This document shows positions 1-6,087 of a stretch of 6,123 nt of DNA, piece after piece. Position 1 is the stretch's first letter. Each line of letters begins with the position of its first letter. The stretch is from JAMXLO01 sp041487355 (lineage in GTDB: Bacteria > Pseudomonadota > Alphaproteobacteria > Acetobacterales > Acetobacteraceae): contig JBGPND010000273.1 in the NCBI GenBank assembly GCA_041487355.1, positions 1-6,123 on the forward strand, given 5' to 3'. The notes under the pieces were generated by a model that saw only the letters and a list, made by a program, of their open reading frames with translations, did not search any database and was not told the origin of the DNA. The position numbers and the translations under genes are program-made.

Positions 1-1
1 C

Positions 2-1110
2 ACCGCCACGGTGTCGATCGTTAACACCGGCACGCTGTTCGCCGCCAGCGGCACCGAGACGCTGGTCGCGCCGGTGATCACCGGAACCGGCGTGCTGGAG
101 ATCGATACCGTCGGCAACCTGACGGTCAATGCCGGCAGCGTCGCGGCCACCCAGACGGTGACGTTCACCGACGGGACGGGGATCCTGACGATCGGCACGC
201 TCGGCGGGTTTGGCGCGACGATCGGCGACTTCATCGCGGGCGATGCGATCATTGTGCAGGGCACGTCGATCGCCTCGGACAGCTTCGATGCCTCGACGCA
301 TGTGCTGACGCTGTTCGATGCGTCGAGTGCGACGATCGGGACGTTGCAGTTCGGTAGTTCCGTGACGGGCGCCAATCTTGGGGTGAACGGCACGGGCTGG
401 ATCGGCGCCGCGCCGTGCTTCGTGGCGGGGACGCGGATCGGCACCGAGCGGGGCGAGGTTGCGGTGGAGGACTTGCGCGTCGGCGACCGGGTGCAGGTGG
501 TGCTTGGTGCACACACGCCCTCTCTCCCCGGCCCCCACCCCAACCCCCCCCCGCTTCGCGGGAGCGGGGGTTCGACACCAACACCCCCTCTCCCGCGAAG
601 CGGGGGAGGGTTGGGGTGGGGGCTGGGGGTTGCACAGCCCGTCGTCTGGATCGGCCACCGCACGGTGGACTGCAGCCGCCATCCGGAGCCCCGGAAGGTG
701 TGGCCAGTGCGGATTTCCGCTGGCGCGTTCGGGCCGGGACGGCCGTGCCGCGACCTGTTCCTGTCGCCGGACCACGCTGTCTACGTCGCAGACGTGCTCA
801 TTCCGGTAAAGCATCTGATCAACGCGACACGATCGCGCAGGTGCCGCGCGACACAGTGACCTACTACCACGTCGAGCTGCCCGCGCATGGCGTGCTCCTG
901 GCCGAGGGGCTGCCGGCGGAGAGTTACCTCGACACCGGCGATCGCACCAACTTCGCCAATGGCGGCGGGCCGATCGCACTCCATCCGGATTTCGCCTCGC
1001 GCGTCTGGGAAGCGGAAGGCTGCGCGCCGCTCGTCGTCACCGGTCCGGTGCTCGACGCCACGCGGCGCTGGGTGAACGCGCTGTCTGCTGCCGTACCGCG
1101 CGCCGCCTGA
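2..1110 (+). pseudogene. Hint-domain (Hedgehog/intein, Hint_2-like) surface protein, 5'-partial, frameshifted
   Basis: The frame is open at the left window edge, so the start lies outside. The first ~135 visible residues are Gly/Thr/Val-rich repeats such as FTDGTGILTIGTLGGF and IIVQGTSIASDSFD, typical of beta-helical secreted or autotransporter-like proteins. A Hint domain follows. It opens with PCFVAGTRI, whose Cys (codon 416-418) is the expected autoprocessing nucleophile, and continues with VEDLRVGDRV, VVWIGHRTVDC and LFLSPDHAVYV. The frame then breaks. After LIN (ending 823) the matching continuation, DTIAQVPRDTVTYYHVELPA, is one frame over and runs through LLAEGLPAESYLDTGDR to a TGA at 1108-1110. 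One missing G around 824-825 would restore LINGDTIAQ. Read without correction, the protein ends at 859 and loses the second half of the Hint fold. A 41-codon palindromic insertion also lies inside the domain. The family assignment is secure from motifs. The partner, substrate and processing event are unknown. A sequencing error at 824 cannot be excluded. Confidence 0.82.
514..636. repeat. Palindromic MITE/REP-like element inserted in frame in the Hint domain
   Basis: Arms at 526-570 and 584-628 are complementary at 42 of 45 positions (mismatches at 530/624, 547/607 and 565/589), with a 13-nt loop at 571-583. TGCACA occurs at 508-513 and again at 631-636. Removing one copy plus the element deletes exactly 123 bp (41 codons) and joins VVLGA to QPVVW, a continuous Hint sequence. 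No stop codon occurs in any of the six frames across the element. The inserted peptide is Pro/Gly-rich (PHPNPPPLRGSGG, then TPTPPLPRSGGG). Peptides of this type recur as spurious ORFs in many alphaproteobacterial genomes, which fits a dispersed palindromic repeat family. That the TGCACA pair is a target-site duplication is an inference, since 6 bp is short. Confidence 0.8.
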
Positions 1111-1192
1111 CCGTCACGCCCCTTCCGCAACGCTCGCCCAGCCCGTCATCACCGCCAGCCGCAGCGTCACCGCCACGCGTCCGTCCTCTTCC

Positions 1193-1646
1193 GGCAGTGC
1201 GGCGGTCATCGACACGCAGAGCGTGAAGACCACCGAAGCAGGTGGACCGCGCGGTGGAGCCTGCCCCTGGGCGGGCCCGTGGCCCGACCCGGGGGGCGCT
1301 GGCAAGAAGATCAAGGGCCGCAAGCGGCATGCGCTGGTGGACACCGACGGCCGAGGCCTGGAATTGCAGGTGCACGCGGCTTCGGTGCAGGACCGCGACG
1401 GCGGCGTGCTGGTGTTATCTACCTCGTGCGGCACGTACCCTTTCCTACGGAAGCTGTTTGCCGACGGCGGCTACCAGGGGCCGCAGTTCCGCACCGCTGT
1501 GGCGGCGATCCTGCCGCACCTCTCGATCGAGATCGTGAAACGATCTGATCAGGCGAAAGGCTTCAAGGTCCTCCCGAACCGCCGTGGCGCTCATCCGCCT
1601 TGCGCCGATCCGGCGCATGCTGCGAAAGCTATGTAATCCTTCGTAA
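1193..1646 (+). pseudogene. IS5-family transposase remnant
   Basis: Recognisable DDE transposase blocks are SAAVIDTQSVKTTEAGGPRG (first catalytic Asp in VIDTQ), AGKKIKGRKRHALVDTDGRG, VQDRDG, LRKLFADGGYQGPQF (second Asp) and IEIVKRSDQAKGFKVLP. After KVLPNRR the uninterrupted frame runs into unrelated residues and stops at 1634-1636. The family's C-terminus, ALIRLAPIRRMLRKLCNPS, is found one frame over at 1587-1646. The block that normally lies between them (WVVERTFAWL, with the catalytic Glu) is absent, so a deletion plus frame change has removed the active site. The N-terminal third is also missing; sequence before about 1190 does not resemble the family. A 14-residue hairpin-encoded insertion replaces the usual short linker after GGPRG. 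The sequence just after the stop, ending near 1666, could be the right terminal inverted repeat, but no matching left end is seen between 1111 and 1192. This is a dead IS copy. Confidence 0.85.
1264..1295. repeat. GC hairpin inserted in frame in the transposase remnant
   Basis: Bases 1264-1277 pair with 1281-1295 around a 3-nt loop, with one bulge (A1287) and one G-T pair. The hairpin encodes most of the residues GACPWAGPWPDPGG (1256-1297), which stand between GGPRG and AGKKIKGRK. Related IS5 transposases usually have only about two residues there (YD). The net gain of about 12 residues keeps the frame. It may be a small palindromic insertion or a local duplication and rearrangement. Its boundaries are known only from the protein alignment I recall for the family. 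Confidence 0.5.
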
Positions 1647-1722
1647 ACTTTCCGGACGGATTCTTAGGTACCATATCAGGGGTCGTCTCGTTCACTGCCG
1701 ATGACCCTCGGGTGAGGTTGGA

Positions 1723-1754
1723 GCAAGACCGAGCCATGGTGGCGTCGGTCTTGC
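1723..1754 (-). terminator. Candidate hairpin terminator after the aldolase gene
   Basis: A perfect 10-bp inverted repeat, GCAAGACCGA at 1723-1732 and TCGGTCTTGC at 1745-1754, encloses a 12-nt loop. It begins 28 bases beyond the aldolase stop codon on the minus strand. Flanking AGGTT (1716-1720) and AACCT (1762-1766) could extend the pairing with bulges. No T-run follows on either strand, so it is not a textbook intrinsic terminator. It could protect a 3' end or halt a Rho-dependent transcript. The rest of 1647-1782 holds no gene that I can see. Confidence 0.4.
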
Positions 1755-1782
1755 TTGCTAGAACCTGGCTCCTGAGCCGTTG

Positions 1783-2562
1783 TCAGCTTGCGACGTCGCC
1801 AGCCGCCTTGCGCGTCGCCGCGACCGCCTCGCGTGCCGCGCGCGCCATCAGGCCGCTGTCGTTGGCGATGGTGACGAAGCGGAAGCCCATGCCGATCATC
1901 CGCGCGGCATAGGCGGCGGTGCCATTGTGCAGCCCGGCGAACTTGCCGTGCTTCTTGCAGGACGCCAGCAGCTTCTCGTAGATGCCCAGGATCACCGGCT
2001 CTTCGCGGTCCAGGATCGGGATCATGCCGAGCGACAGGCCCATGTCGGACGGGCCGATGTAGATGCCGCTGATCCCGGGCACCGACAGGATTTCATCGAT
2101 GTTGTCGATGCCCTCCTGCGTCTCGATCATCGGGATCACCAGCACTTCGTCGTTGGCGATCTTCTGATAGTTGGACGCCTCGCCGTACATCGCCGCGCGG
2201 ATCGGTCCGTTGCTGCGCTTGCCGGCCGGCGGATAGAGGCAGGCCGTTGCCAAAGCCTGCGCCTCGGCCTTGTTGTTCACCATCGGGCAGATGATGCCCC
2301 AGGCGCCGCCGTCCAAGGCCTTGCCGATGATGCCGGGCTCGTTCCATGGCACGCGCACCAGCGGCGTGATCGGATGCGCCGTCATCGCCTGGAAGCATTG
2401 CACCATCGTCGAATAGTCCTGCACGCCGTGCTGCATATCGACGGTCACGCTGTCCCAGCCGCACTGGGCCATCACCTCGGCCGAGAAGCCGGATGGAATG
2501 GCGAGCCAGCCGTTGACGGCGGCTTTCCCAGACTGAATTCGCTGCTTGAGTTTGTTTGCCAT
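1783..2562 (-). CDS. HpcH/HpaI-family class II aldolase (4-hydroxy-2-oxoheptanedioate aldolase-like)
   Basis: The 259-residue protein has the usual length for metal-dependent HpcH/HpaI aldolases, cytosolic enzymes that cleave 4-hydroxy-2-oxo acids to pyruvate (or a related oxo acid) plus an aldehyde. The conserved residues are visible: D42 and H45 in VTVDMQHGVQDY, R70 in LVRVPWNEP, the metal ligands E147 in PMIETQEGIDNID and D173 in YIGPSDMGLSLG, and the LYPPAGKRSNGP block. The ATG at 2562 is preceded by AGGGGA (2571-2576) at 8-nt spacing, a good ribosome-binding site. The dehydrogenase gene ends 74 bp upstream on the same strand, so both may share a transcript. A promoter-like pair in that gap suggests independent expression as well. 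Related subfamilies act on 2-keto-3-deoxy-sugar acids and similar compounds. The fold and reaction type are firm, but the natural substrate is not. Confidence 0.92.
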   Translation of the reverse strand: MANKLKQRIQSGKAAVNGWLAIPSGFSAEVMAQCGWDSVTVDMQHGVQDYSTMVQCFQAMTAHPITPLVRVPWNEPGIIGKALDGGAWGIICPMVNNKAEAQALATACLYPPAGKRSNGPIRAAMYGEASNYQKIANDEVLVIPMIETQEGIDNIDEILSVPGISGIYIGPSDMGLSLGMIPILDREEPVILGIYEKLLASCKKHGKFAGLHNGTAAYAARMIGMGFRFVTIANDSGLMARAAREAVAATRKAAGDVAS

Positions 2563-2595
2563 ATCGGCGTTCCCCTATTGCGCACGGATGAGTGC

Positions 2596-2624
2596 ACGCT
2601 AGGCGCGAGGCATCGGGGCGTCAA
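2596..2624 (-). promoter_or_regulatory. Candidate sigma70-type promoter for the aldolase gene
   Basis: On the minus strand, TTGACG (2624-2619) is followed after exactly 17 bases by TAGCGT (2601-2596). The transcript would start near 2588, giving a leader of about 26 nt that contains the AGGGGA ribosome-binding site. The -35 box is close to consensus and the -10 box is weaker. The position, in the 74-bp gap between the dehydrogenase stop and the aldolase start, fits a promoter that lets the aldolase be made alone. Confidence 0.5.
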
Positions 2625-2636
2625 CGCGCGGAATGG

Positions 2637-3620
2637 TTAGATTTGCAGTACTGCCGCACCCTGTAACCGACCCGCGCGAAGATCGTCCAGCGCCCGGTTG
2701 GCCTGCTCGAGTTTGTAGGGCAAAGGCCGCGTCTTCACCGGCACCTTCGGCGCCAGTTCGAGGAATTCCTCGCCATCACGCCTTGTCAGATTGGCAACGG
2801 AACGCACCACGCGTTCACCCCACAATATGTCGTACGGGAAACTCGGGATCGGACTCATGTGAATGCCGGCGCATACCACCGTGCCGCCACGCTCGACGGC
2901 ACGCAGCGCCGCGGGCACCAGTGGTCCGACCGGAGCAAAGATGATCGCCGCGTCAAGCATCCGCGGTGGCGCCTGATCGGAACCACCAGTCCACACCGCG
3001 CCCAGTTCGCGCGCAAATGCCTGTGCCTCGGTGTCACCGGGACTGGTGAAGGCGTACACGTCGCGACCCTGCCAGCGCGCCACCTGCGCAATGATGTGCG
3101 CCGCGGCGCCGAAGCCGTACAGGCCAAGCCGGCGCGCCTCGCCCGCCATCCGTAACGAGCGGTAGCCGATCAACCCGGCGCAGAGCAGCGGCGCGGCTTC
3201 CACGTCGCTGTAGCCGGAGGGGATAGCGAAGCAGAAGCGCTGATCGGCCACGGTGAACTCGCCGTAGCCGCCATCGATCTGGTAGCCGGTGAAGCGCGCC
3301 TGTGCACACAGATTCTCCCGCCCGGAACGGCAGAATTCGCACTCGCCGCAGGTCCAGCCCAACCAGGGCACGCCAACGCGCTCGCCGATGCGGAACCGAT
3401 CCACGCCTGTACCGAGTGCCGCCACGCTGCCGACAATCTCATGGCCCGGAACCAGCGGCAGCTTGGGCTGGGTGAGTTCCCCATCCACAACATGCAGGTC
3501 GGTCCGGCACACGGCACAGGCGCACACGCGTATCAGCACCTGGCCCGGTCCTGGCGTGGGCACCGCGACGGCGGCCAGGCGAAGCGGCTGCCGTGGTTCG
3601 TGAAGCAGCATCGCGCGCAT
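2637..3620 (-). CDS. Zinc-dependent alcohol dehydrogenase (MDR superfamily)
   Basis: The 327-residue protein shows the complete medium-chain zinc dehydrogenase pattern. Catalytic zinc ligands are C38 (AVCRTDLHV), H60-E61 (LVPGHEIVG) and C147 (APLLCAGLIGYRS). The structural zinc lobe has C91, C94, C97 and C105 (TCGECEFCRSGRENLC). The Rossmann cofactor loop is LGLYGFGAAAH (165-175). The GFGAAAH form matches the 'zinc-binding alcohol dehydrogenase family' group related to AdhP, which is slightly shorter than classical ADHs. It should oxidise an alcohol or reduce an aldehyde with NAD(P)H in the cytosol; substrate and cofactor preference cannot be read. The ATG at 3620 has AGGA seven bases upstream (3628-3631). 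A second Met at residue 4 is a less likely start. The next upstream gene ends 119 bp away, and a hairpin repeat fills much of that gap, so the dehydrogenase may be expressed separately from the transporter/hydrolase pair. Confidence 0.93.
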   Translation of the reverse strand: MRAMLLHEPRQPLRLAAVAVPTPGPGQVLIRVCACAVCRTDLHVVDGELTQPKLPLVPGHEIVGSVAALGTGVDRFRIGERVGVPWLGWTCGECEFCRSGRENLCAQARFTGYQIDGGYGEFTVADQRFCFAIPSGYSDVEAAPLLCAGLIGYRSLRMAGEARRLGLYGFGAAAHIIAQVARWQGRDVYAFTSPGDTEAQAFARELGAVWTGGSDQAPPRMLDAAIIFAPVGPLVPAALRAVERGGTVVCAGIHMSPIPSFPYDILWGERVVRSVANLTRRDGEEFLELAPKVPVKTRPLPYKLEQANRALDDLRAGRLQGAAVLQI

Positions 3621-3683
3621 GCGGCGATCCTAAAGCATGTCAGGCGTGGGCCGAAACGCGGGAGAACCCATTCGACCGATGGC

Positions 3684-3738
3684 GGGTTCCGCTTTGCTCA
3701 ACCCACCCTAGTAGGATGGGTTGAGCAAAGCGAAACCC
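3684..3738. repeat. REP-like palindrome after the M20 hydrolase gene
   Basis: Bases 3684-3710 pair with 3712-3738 at 25 of 27 positions (mismatches at 3689/3733 and 3706/3716), with the symmetry centre at G3711. Each arm carries the GCTTTGCTCAACCCA core, a motif I recognise as a widespread intergenic palindrome in proteobacteria. It ends one base before the stop codon of the minus-strand hydrolase gene (3740-3742), so it sits right at that transcript's 3' end. There is no T-run after it on the minus strand. Likely roles are mRNA 3'-end protection or attenuation of read-through into the dehydrogenase gene, or it may be a passive dispersed repeat. The rest of 3621-3739 shows only the dehydrogenase ribosome-binding site. 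Confidence 0.8.
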
Positions 3739-3739
3739 A

Positions 3740-4966
3740 TCATCCCGCCAGCTCCAGAACCGCATCCAGCAGCACCTGGGCCCCGCGTGCCAACTGCTCC
3801 TGCGTCGAGTATTCGCGCGGGTTGTGGGTGATGCCTCCGACGCTGGGCACGAACAGCATCGCGCTCGGGCAAAGCGGCGCGATCAGCACCGAATCATGGC
3901 CGGCGGCGGCGATCATGTCGCACGTCGCAAACTGGCGCGCCTCGGCCTTGCGGCGCAGCAGGCTGCCGAGGCTTTGGTCGAAGGCGACCGGGCCAAAAAT
4001 GGTGTAGGGATCGACGGCGATGGCGACACGCCGACGGGCGGCAATGTCGCCCAATGCGGCGCGCAGGTCCTTTTCCATCGCGACGGCGCGCTCGGCCTGC
4101 TCGTGCCGCACGTCGCAATGCAGACGGGTGATGTTGGCGACGTTGCCGCGGGCGTTGGGGAAATTCTCGATCCATGTGGCCGAGGCGCGGCCCGACGGTT
4201 CCGCCGCATGGGCGATGCGCTCCACCGCCAGGATGATTTCCGCCGTGGCGGCCAGGCTGTCACGCCGCCGATCCATCGTGGTGGGTCCGACATGACTCGG
4301 TTCGCCGGTGACCGTGAGCTGGAAATAACGCGCATGCATCGTGCCGGTGACGATGCCGATATCGGCGCCGGTTGCTGCCATCACCGGGCCCTGCTCGATG
4401 TGCGCCTCCAGCCAGCATGCCCAGCCACGCGGCGAGGGCGTCAGCGGGCCGGCATGGCCGCTCGCCTGCAGCGCCTCGCGCACGTTGGTGCCCTTGTCAT
4501 CGGTGATCGCAAGTGCGTCCTCCAGCACGATGTCGCCGGCGTGCACCCGGCTGCCCATCATGGCGGGGCGGAAGCGGCTGCCTTCTTCGTTGGTCCAGTT
4601 CACCAACTCGAGCGGTGCGCGGGTGCGGAGGCCCGCCTCATCCAGTGCCCGCATCACCTCGAGGCCGGCAAGCACACCGAACACGCCATCGAACCGTCCA
4701 CCGGTCGGCACCGTGTCGAGATGGCTGCCGAAGGCGACAGCTTGCGCGGCCGCGTCGCTGCCTTCGCGCCGGAGGAACATGTTGCCGATCGCGTCCTGCT
4801 CGAATCGCAGGTTGAGCGGCTTGCACCAGTCCAGCAGCAAAGCACGGGCGGCCGCGTCCTCCGGCGAAAGCGCGAGGCGGCAACTGCCGCCTTCCGACGT
4901 GGGGCCGAGGCGCGCCATGTCCATGACCGACTGCCACAACCGGTCTGCATTGATCGATGGTGTCAT
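3740..4966 (-). CDS. M20-family amidohydrolase (N-carbamoyl-L-amino acid hydrolase / allantoate amidohydrolase type)
   Basis: With the ATG at 4966 the protein has 408 residues, the normal size for this group. Metal and catalytic residues are visible: H82 and D84 (FGSHLDTVPTGG), D93 (RFDGVFG), E127-E128 (NWTNEEGSRF), H189 (EAHIEQGP) and H381 (GGITHNPREYS). The lid/dimer region includes GEPSHVGPTTMDRRRD (221-236), and AAGHDSVLIAPLCPSAM is the usual late block. These enzymes hydrolyse N-carbamoyl amino acids, ureidopropionate, allantoate or similar ureido compounds in the cytosol. Sequence alone does not separate these substrates. An in-frame ATG 75 bases further upstream exists. I reject it because its extra 25 residues lie inside the transporter gene in another frame, and because GGAGGA stands just before 4966. 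The start overlaps the ATPase stop as ATGA, implying translational coupling and a joint function. Confidence 0.92.
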   Translation of the reverse strand: MTPSINADRLWQSVMDMARLGPTSEGGSCRLALSPEDAAARALLLDWCKPLNLRFEQDAIGNMFLRREGSDAAAQAVAFGSHLDTVPTGGRFDGVFGVLAGLEVMRALDEAGLRTRAPLELVNWTNEEGSRFRPAMMGSRVHAGDIVLEDALAITDDKGTNVREALQASGHAGPLTPSPRGWACWLEAHIEQGPVMAATGADIGIVTGTMHARYFQLTVTGEPSHVGPTTMDRRRDSLAATAEIILAVERIAHAAEPSGRASATWIENFPNARGNVANITRLHCDVRHEQAERAVAMEKDLRAALGDIAARRRVAIAVDPYTIFGPVAFDQSLGSLLRRKAEARQFATCDMIAAAGHDSVLIAPLCPSAMLFVPSVGGITHNPREYSTQEQLARGAQVLLDAVLELAG

Positions 4967-5934
4967 GCGTCCTCCAGCGGATGGTGGCAGGCGAAACCCT
5001 GGCCATCCGGGTCGTTCCAACCCGGATACGTGGTCCGGCAAATATCGGTCGCACGCGGGCAGCGCGGATGGAAGTGGCAGCCCGGCGGCGGCGCGGCGGC
5101 GGATGGGATTTCACCGACAACGCGCGGCAGGACGCCGCGTTGCGCGGGATCCGGTATCGGCGAGGCGTCACGCAGCATGCGCGTATAGGGATGCCGCGGC
5201 GTTGCGAACACGCGTGGCACCGGCCCCTGTTCGACGATCCGCCCGAGATACATCACCGCCACGCGCGAGCAGAACCAGCGGATGACGCCGAGGTCGTGAC
5301 TGACGAAGACGAAGGCGAGCCCACGCCGCGCCTGCAGCTCCTTCAGCAGCAGCAACACCTGCGCCTGCACCGATACATCCAGCGCCGATACCGGTTCGTC
5401 TGCGACGAGCAGCTCGGGCTGCAGCGCGAGCGCGCGGGCGATGCCGATGCGCTGGCGCTGGCCGCCGGAGAATTCATGTGGATAACGGTCGAGCGCGCTC
5501 TCCGGCAGCCCGACTTCCGCGAGCAGTGACGCGGCCATTGCACGCGCCGCCTTGCCACGTGCGATGCCATGCACGGCGAGCGGCTCCGCCAGCGTGCGGC
5601 CGATGCTGCGGCGGGGATTGAGCGAGGAGTAAGGGTCCTGAAACACGATCTGCATGCGCCGGCGCAACGCATTCAGTGCGGAGCCCCTGGCGGCACGCAC
5701 ATCGGTATCGGCAAACCTGATGGTTCCTGCGTCCGGCTCGATCAGCCGCAACGCAGCGCGGGCCGCCGTGGACTTGCCGCAGCCGGATTCGCCCACGAGG
5801 CCGAAGGCTTCACCTTGGTCCACTTGGAAGTCGATGCCGTCGACGGCGCGGACCGTGGTGGTGACAGGGCGCGGAAAGCCCTTGCGCACGGTGAAGTGCT
5901 TCTTCAGGCCAGCGACATACAGGATGGTTGTCAT
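4963..5934 (-). CDS. Oligopeptide/dipeptide-type ABC transporter ATP-binding protein (OppF/DppF family)
   Basis: The 323-residue cytosolic ATPase energises uptake through a periplasmic-binding-protein-dependent importer. Walker A is GESGCGKST (48-56), the Q-loop Gln is Q99 in VFQDPYSSLNPR, the ABC signature is SGGQRQR (156-162), Walker B is ELLVADEP with E180, and the switch His is H213 in VSHDL. The N-terminal LKKHFTVRKG and the QDPYSSLNPR pattern favour OppF/DppF over OppD. The C-terminal extension has GCHFHPRCP (C286, C292) plus C299 and C316, the Opp/Dpp C-terminal motif, which in some homologues binds an Fe-S cluster. The gene overlaps the M20 hydrolase start by 4 bp. The ATG at 5934 lacks a clear Shine-Dalgarno sequence. 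The partner genes (permeases, OppD, binding protein) are not in the window. Upstream there is a tandem repeat and then an IS1380-type element rather than the expected OppD gene. Confidence 0.95.
   Translation of the reverse strand: MTTILYVAGLKKHFTVRKGFPRPVTTTVRAVDGIDFQVDQGEAFGLVGESGCGKSTAARAALRLIEPDAGTIRFADTDVRAARGSALNALRRRMQIVFQDPYSSLNPRRSIGRTLAEPLAVHGIARGKAARAMAASLLAEVGLPESALDRYPHEFSGGQRQRIGIARALALQPELLVADEPVSALDVSVQAQVLLLLKELQARRGLAFVFVSHDLGVIRWFCSRVAVMYLGRIVEQGPVPRVFATPRHPYTRMLRDASPIPDPAQRGVLPRVVGEIPSAAAPPPGCHFHPRCPRATDICRTTYPGWNDPDGQGFACHHPLEDA
4970..4975 (-). promoter_or_regulatory. Ribosome-binding site fixing the M20 hydrolase start
   Basis: GGAGGA on the minus strand lies four bases before the ATG at 4966, within the last codons of the ATPase gene. 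Together with the ATGA stop/start overlap (4966-4963), it marks this ATG as the true start and suggests coupled re-initiation by ribosomes finishing the ATPase. The spacing is on the short side. Confidence 0.75.
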
Positions 5935-5950
5935 CAGGAAGAAAAATCAC

Positions 5951-5974
5951 CACAAAGACACAAAGACACGAAGA
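5951..5974. repeat. Three tandem octamers in the ATPase upstream region
   Basis: CACAAAGA, CACAAAGA and CACGAAGA follow each other without gaps. Read on the minus strand, this is the CTTTGTGTCTTTGTGG type of repeat that I recognise from intergenic regions of many unrelated bacteria. The stretch 5935-6014 is visibly more AT-rich than the genes and has no coding signal. The ATPase start lies 16 bases from the array, so any transcript of that gene that starts upstream of the array carries it in the 5' leader. Confidence 0.65.
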
Positions 5975-6014
5975 GATTCACCGCCCTGAATTCCGCGCCA
6001 AAGAAAGTTGAGTT

Positions 6015-6081
6015 CCCCGTTGGTCCTGAAGAATCAGGGAGATAGTCTGGGTTTGCGAATCACAAACGATCACCAACGGGG
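6015..6081 (+). promoter_or_regulatory. Structured leader of the IS1380-type transposase that can hide its ribosome-binding site
   Basis: A perfect 10-bp inverted repeat pairs CCCCGTTGGT (6015-6024) with ACCAACGGGG (6072-6081). Two smaller hairpins lie inside: CCTGA/TCAGG (6025-6029/6034-6038) and GTTTG/CAAAC (6051-6055/6063-6067). Together they give a multibranch fold. The GGGG at 6078-6081 is the best ribosome-binding candidate for the ATG at 6088 and is fully paired in the outer stem. The element's left boundary is unclear: it could be at 6025 (CCTGAAGAATC...) or upstream of 6015. Confidence 0.6.
6020..6048 (+). promoter_or_regulatory. Candidate transposase promoter
   Basis: TTGGTC (6020-6025) and TAGTCT (6043-6048) are separated by exactly 17 bases. 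Initiation would fall near 6055, downstream of the left stem arm (6015-6024). An internally started mRNA would therefore lack that arm and keep its ribosome-binding site open. Both boxes are only moderate matches, so this is a proposal. Confidence 0.35.
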
Positions 6082-6087
6082 TGCAGG

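Noticed and set aside
249..635. Minus-strand open frame with Pro-rich PAPTPTLPRFAGEG start
   Set aside because: It is produced by the stop-free palindrome and GC-rich Hint sequence. No real protein features.
1111..1192. N-terminal part of the IS5 transposase or its left inverted repeat
   Set aside because: The frame stays open but the residues do not resemble the family, and no inverted copy of the putative right end (about 1641-1666) is present.
1780..2640. Plus-strand open frame (286 codons) opposite the aldolase gene
   Set aside because: His/Arg/Asp-rich pseudo-protein with no recognisable family, mirroring the codons of the aldolase on the other strand.
4967..5041. Upstream ATG extending the M20 hydrolase by 25 residues
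   Set aside because: The extension is read out of frame through the ATPase C-terminal motif. The 4966 start has the Shine-Dalgarno sequence and the ATGA overlap.
3824..5188. Long plus-strand open frame (454 codons) opposite the M20 hydrolase and ATPase genes
   Set aside because: Composition is Arg/His/Gly/Ala-rich with no domain. It is the antisense shadow of two well-supported genes in GC-rich DNA.
5951..5974. CRISPR-like array
   Set aside because: Only three 8-bp units with no spacers. It is a simple tandem repeat.
6040..6068. Outward promoter from the IS toward the ATPase gene (TTGTGA / TATCTC on the minus strand)
   Set aside because: Spacer is only 15 bases and both boxes are weak. Not enough to claim IS-driven expression.
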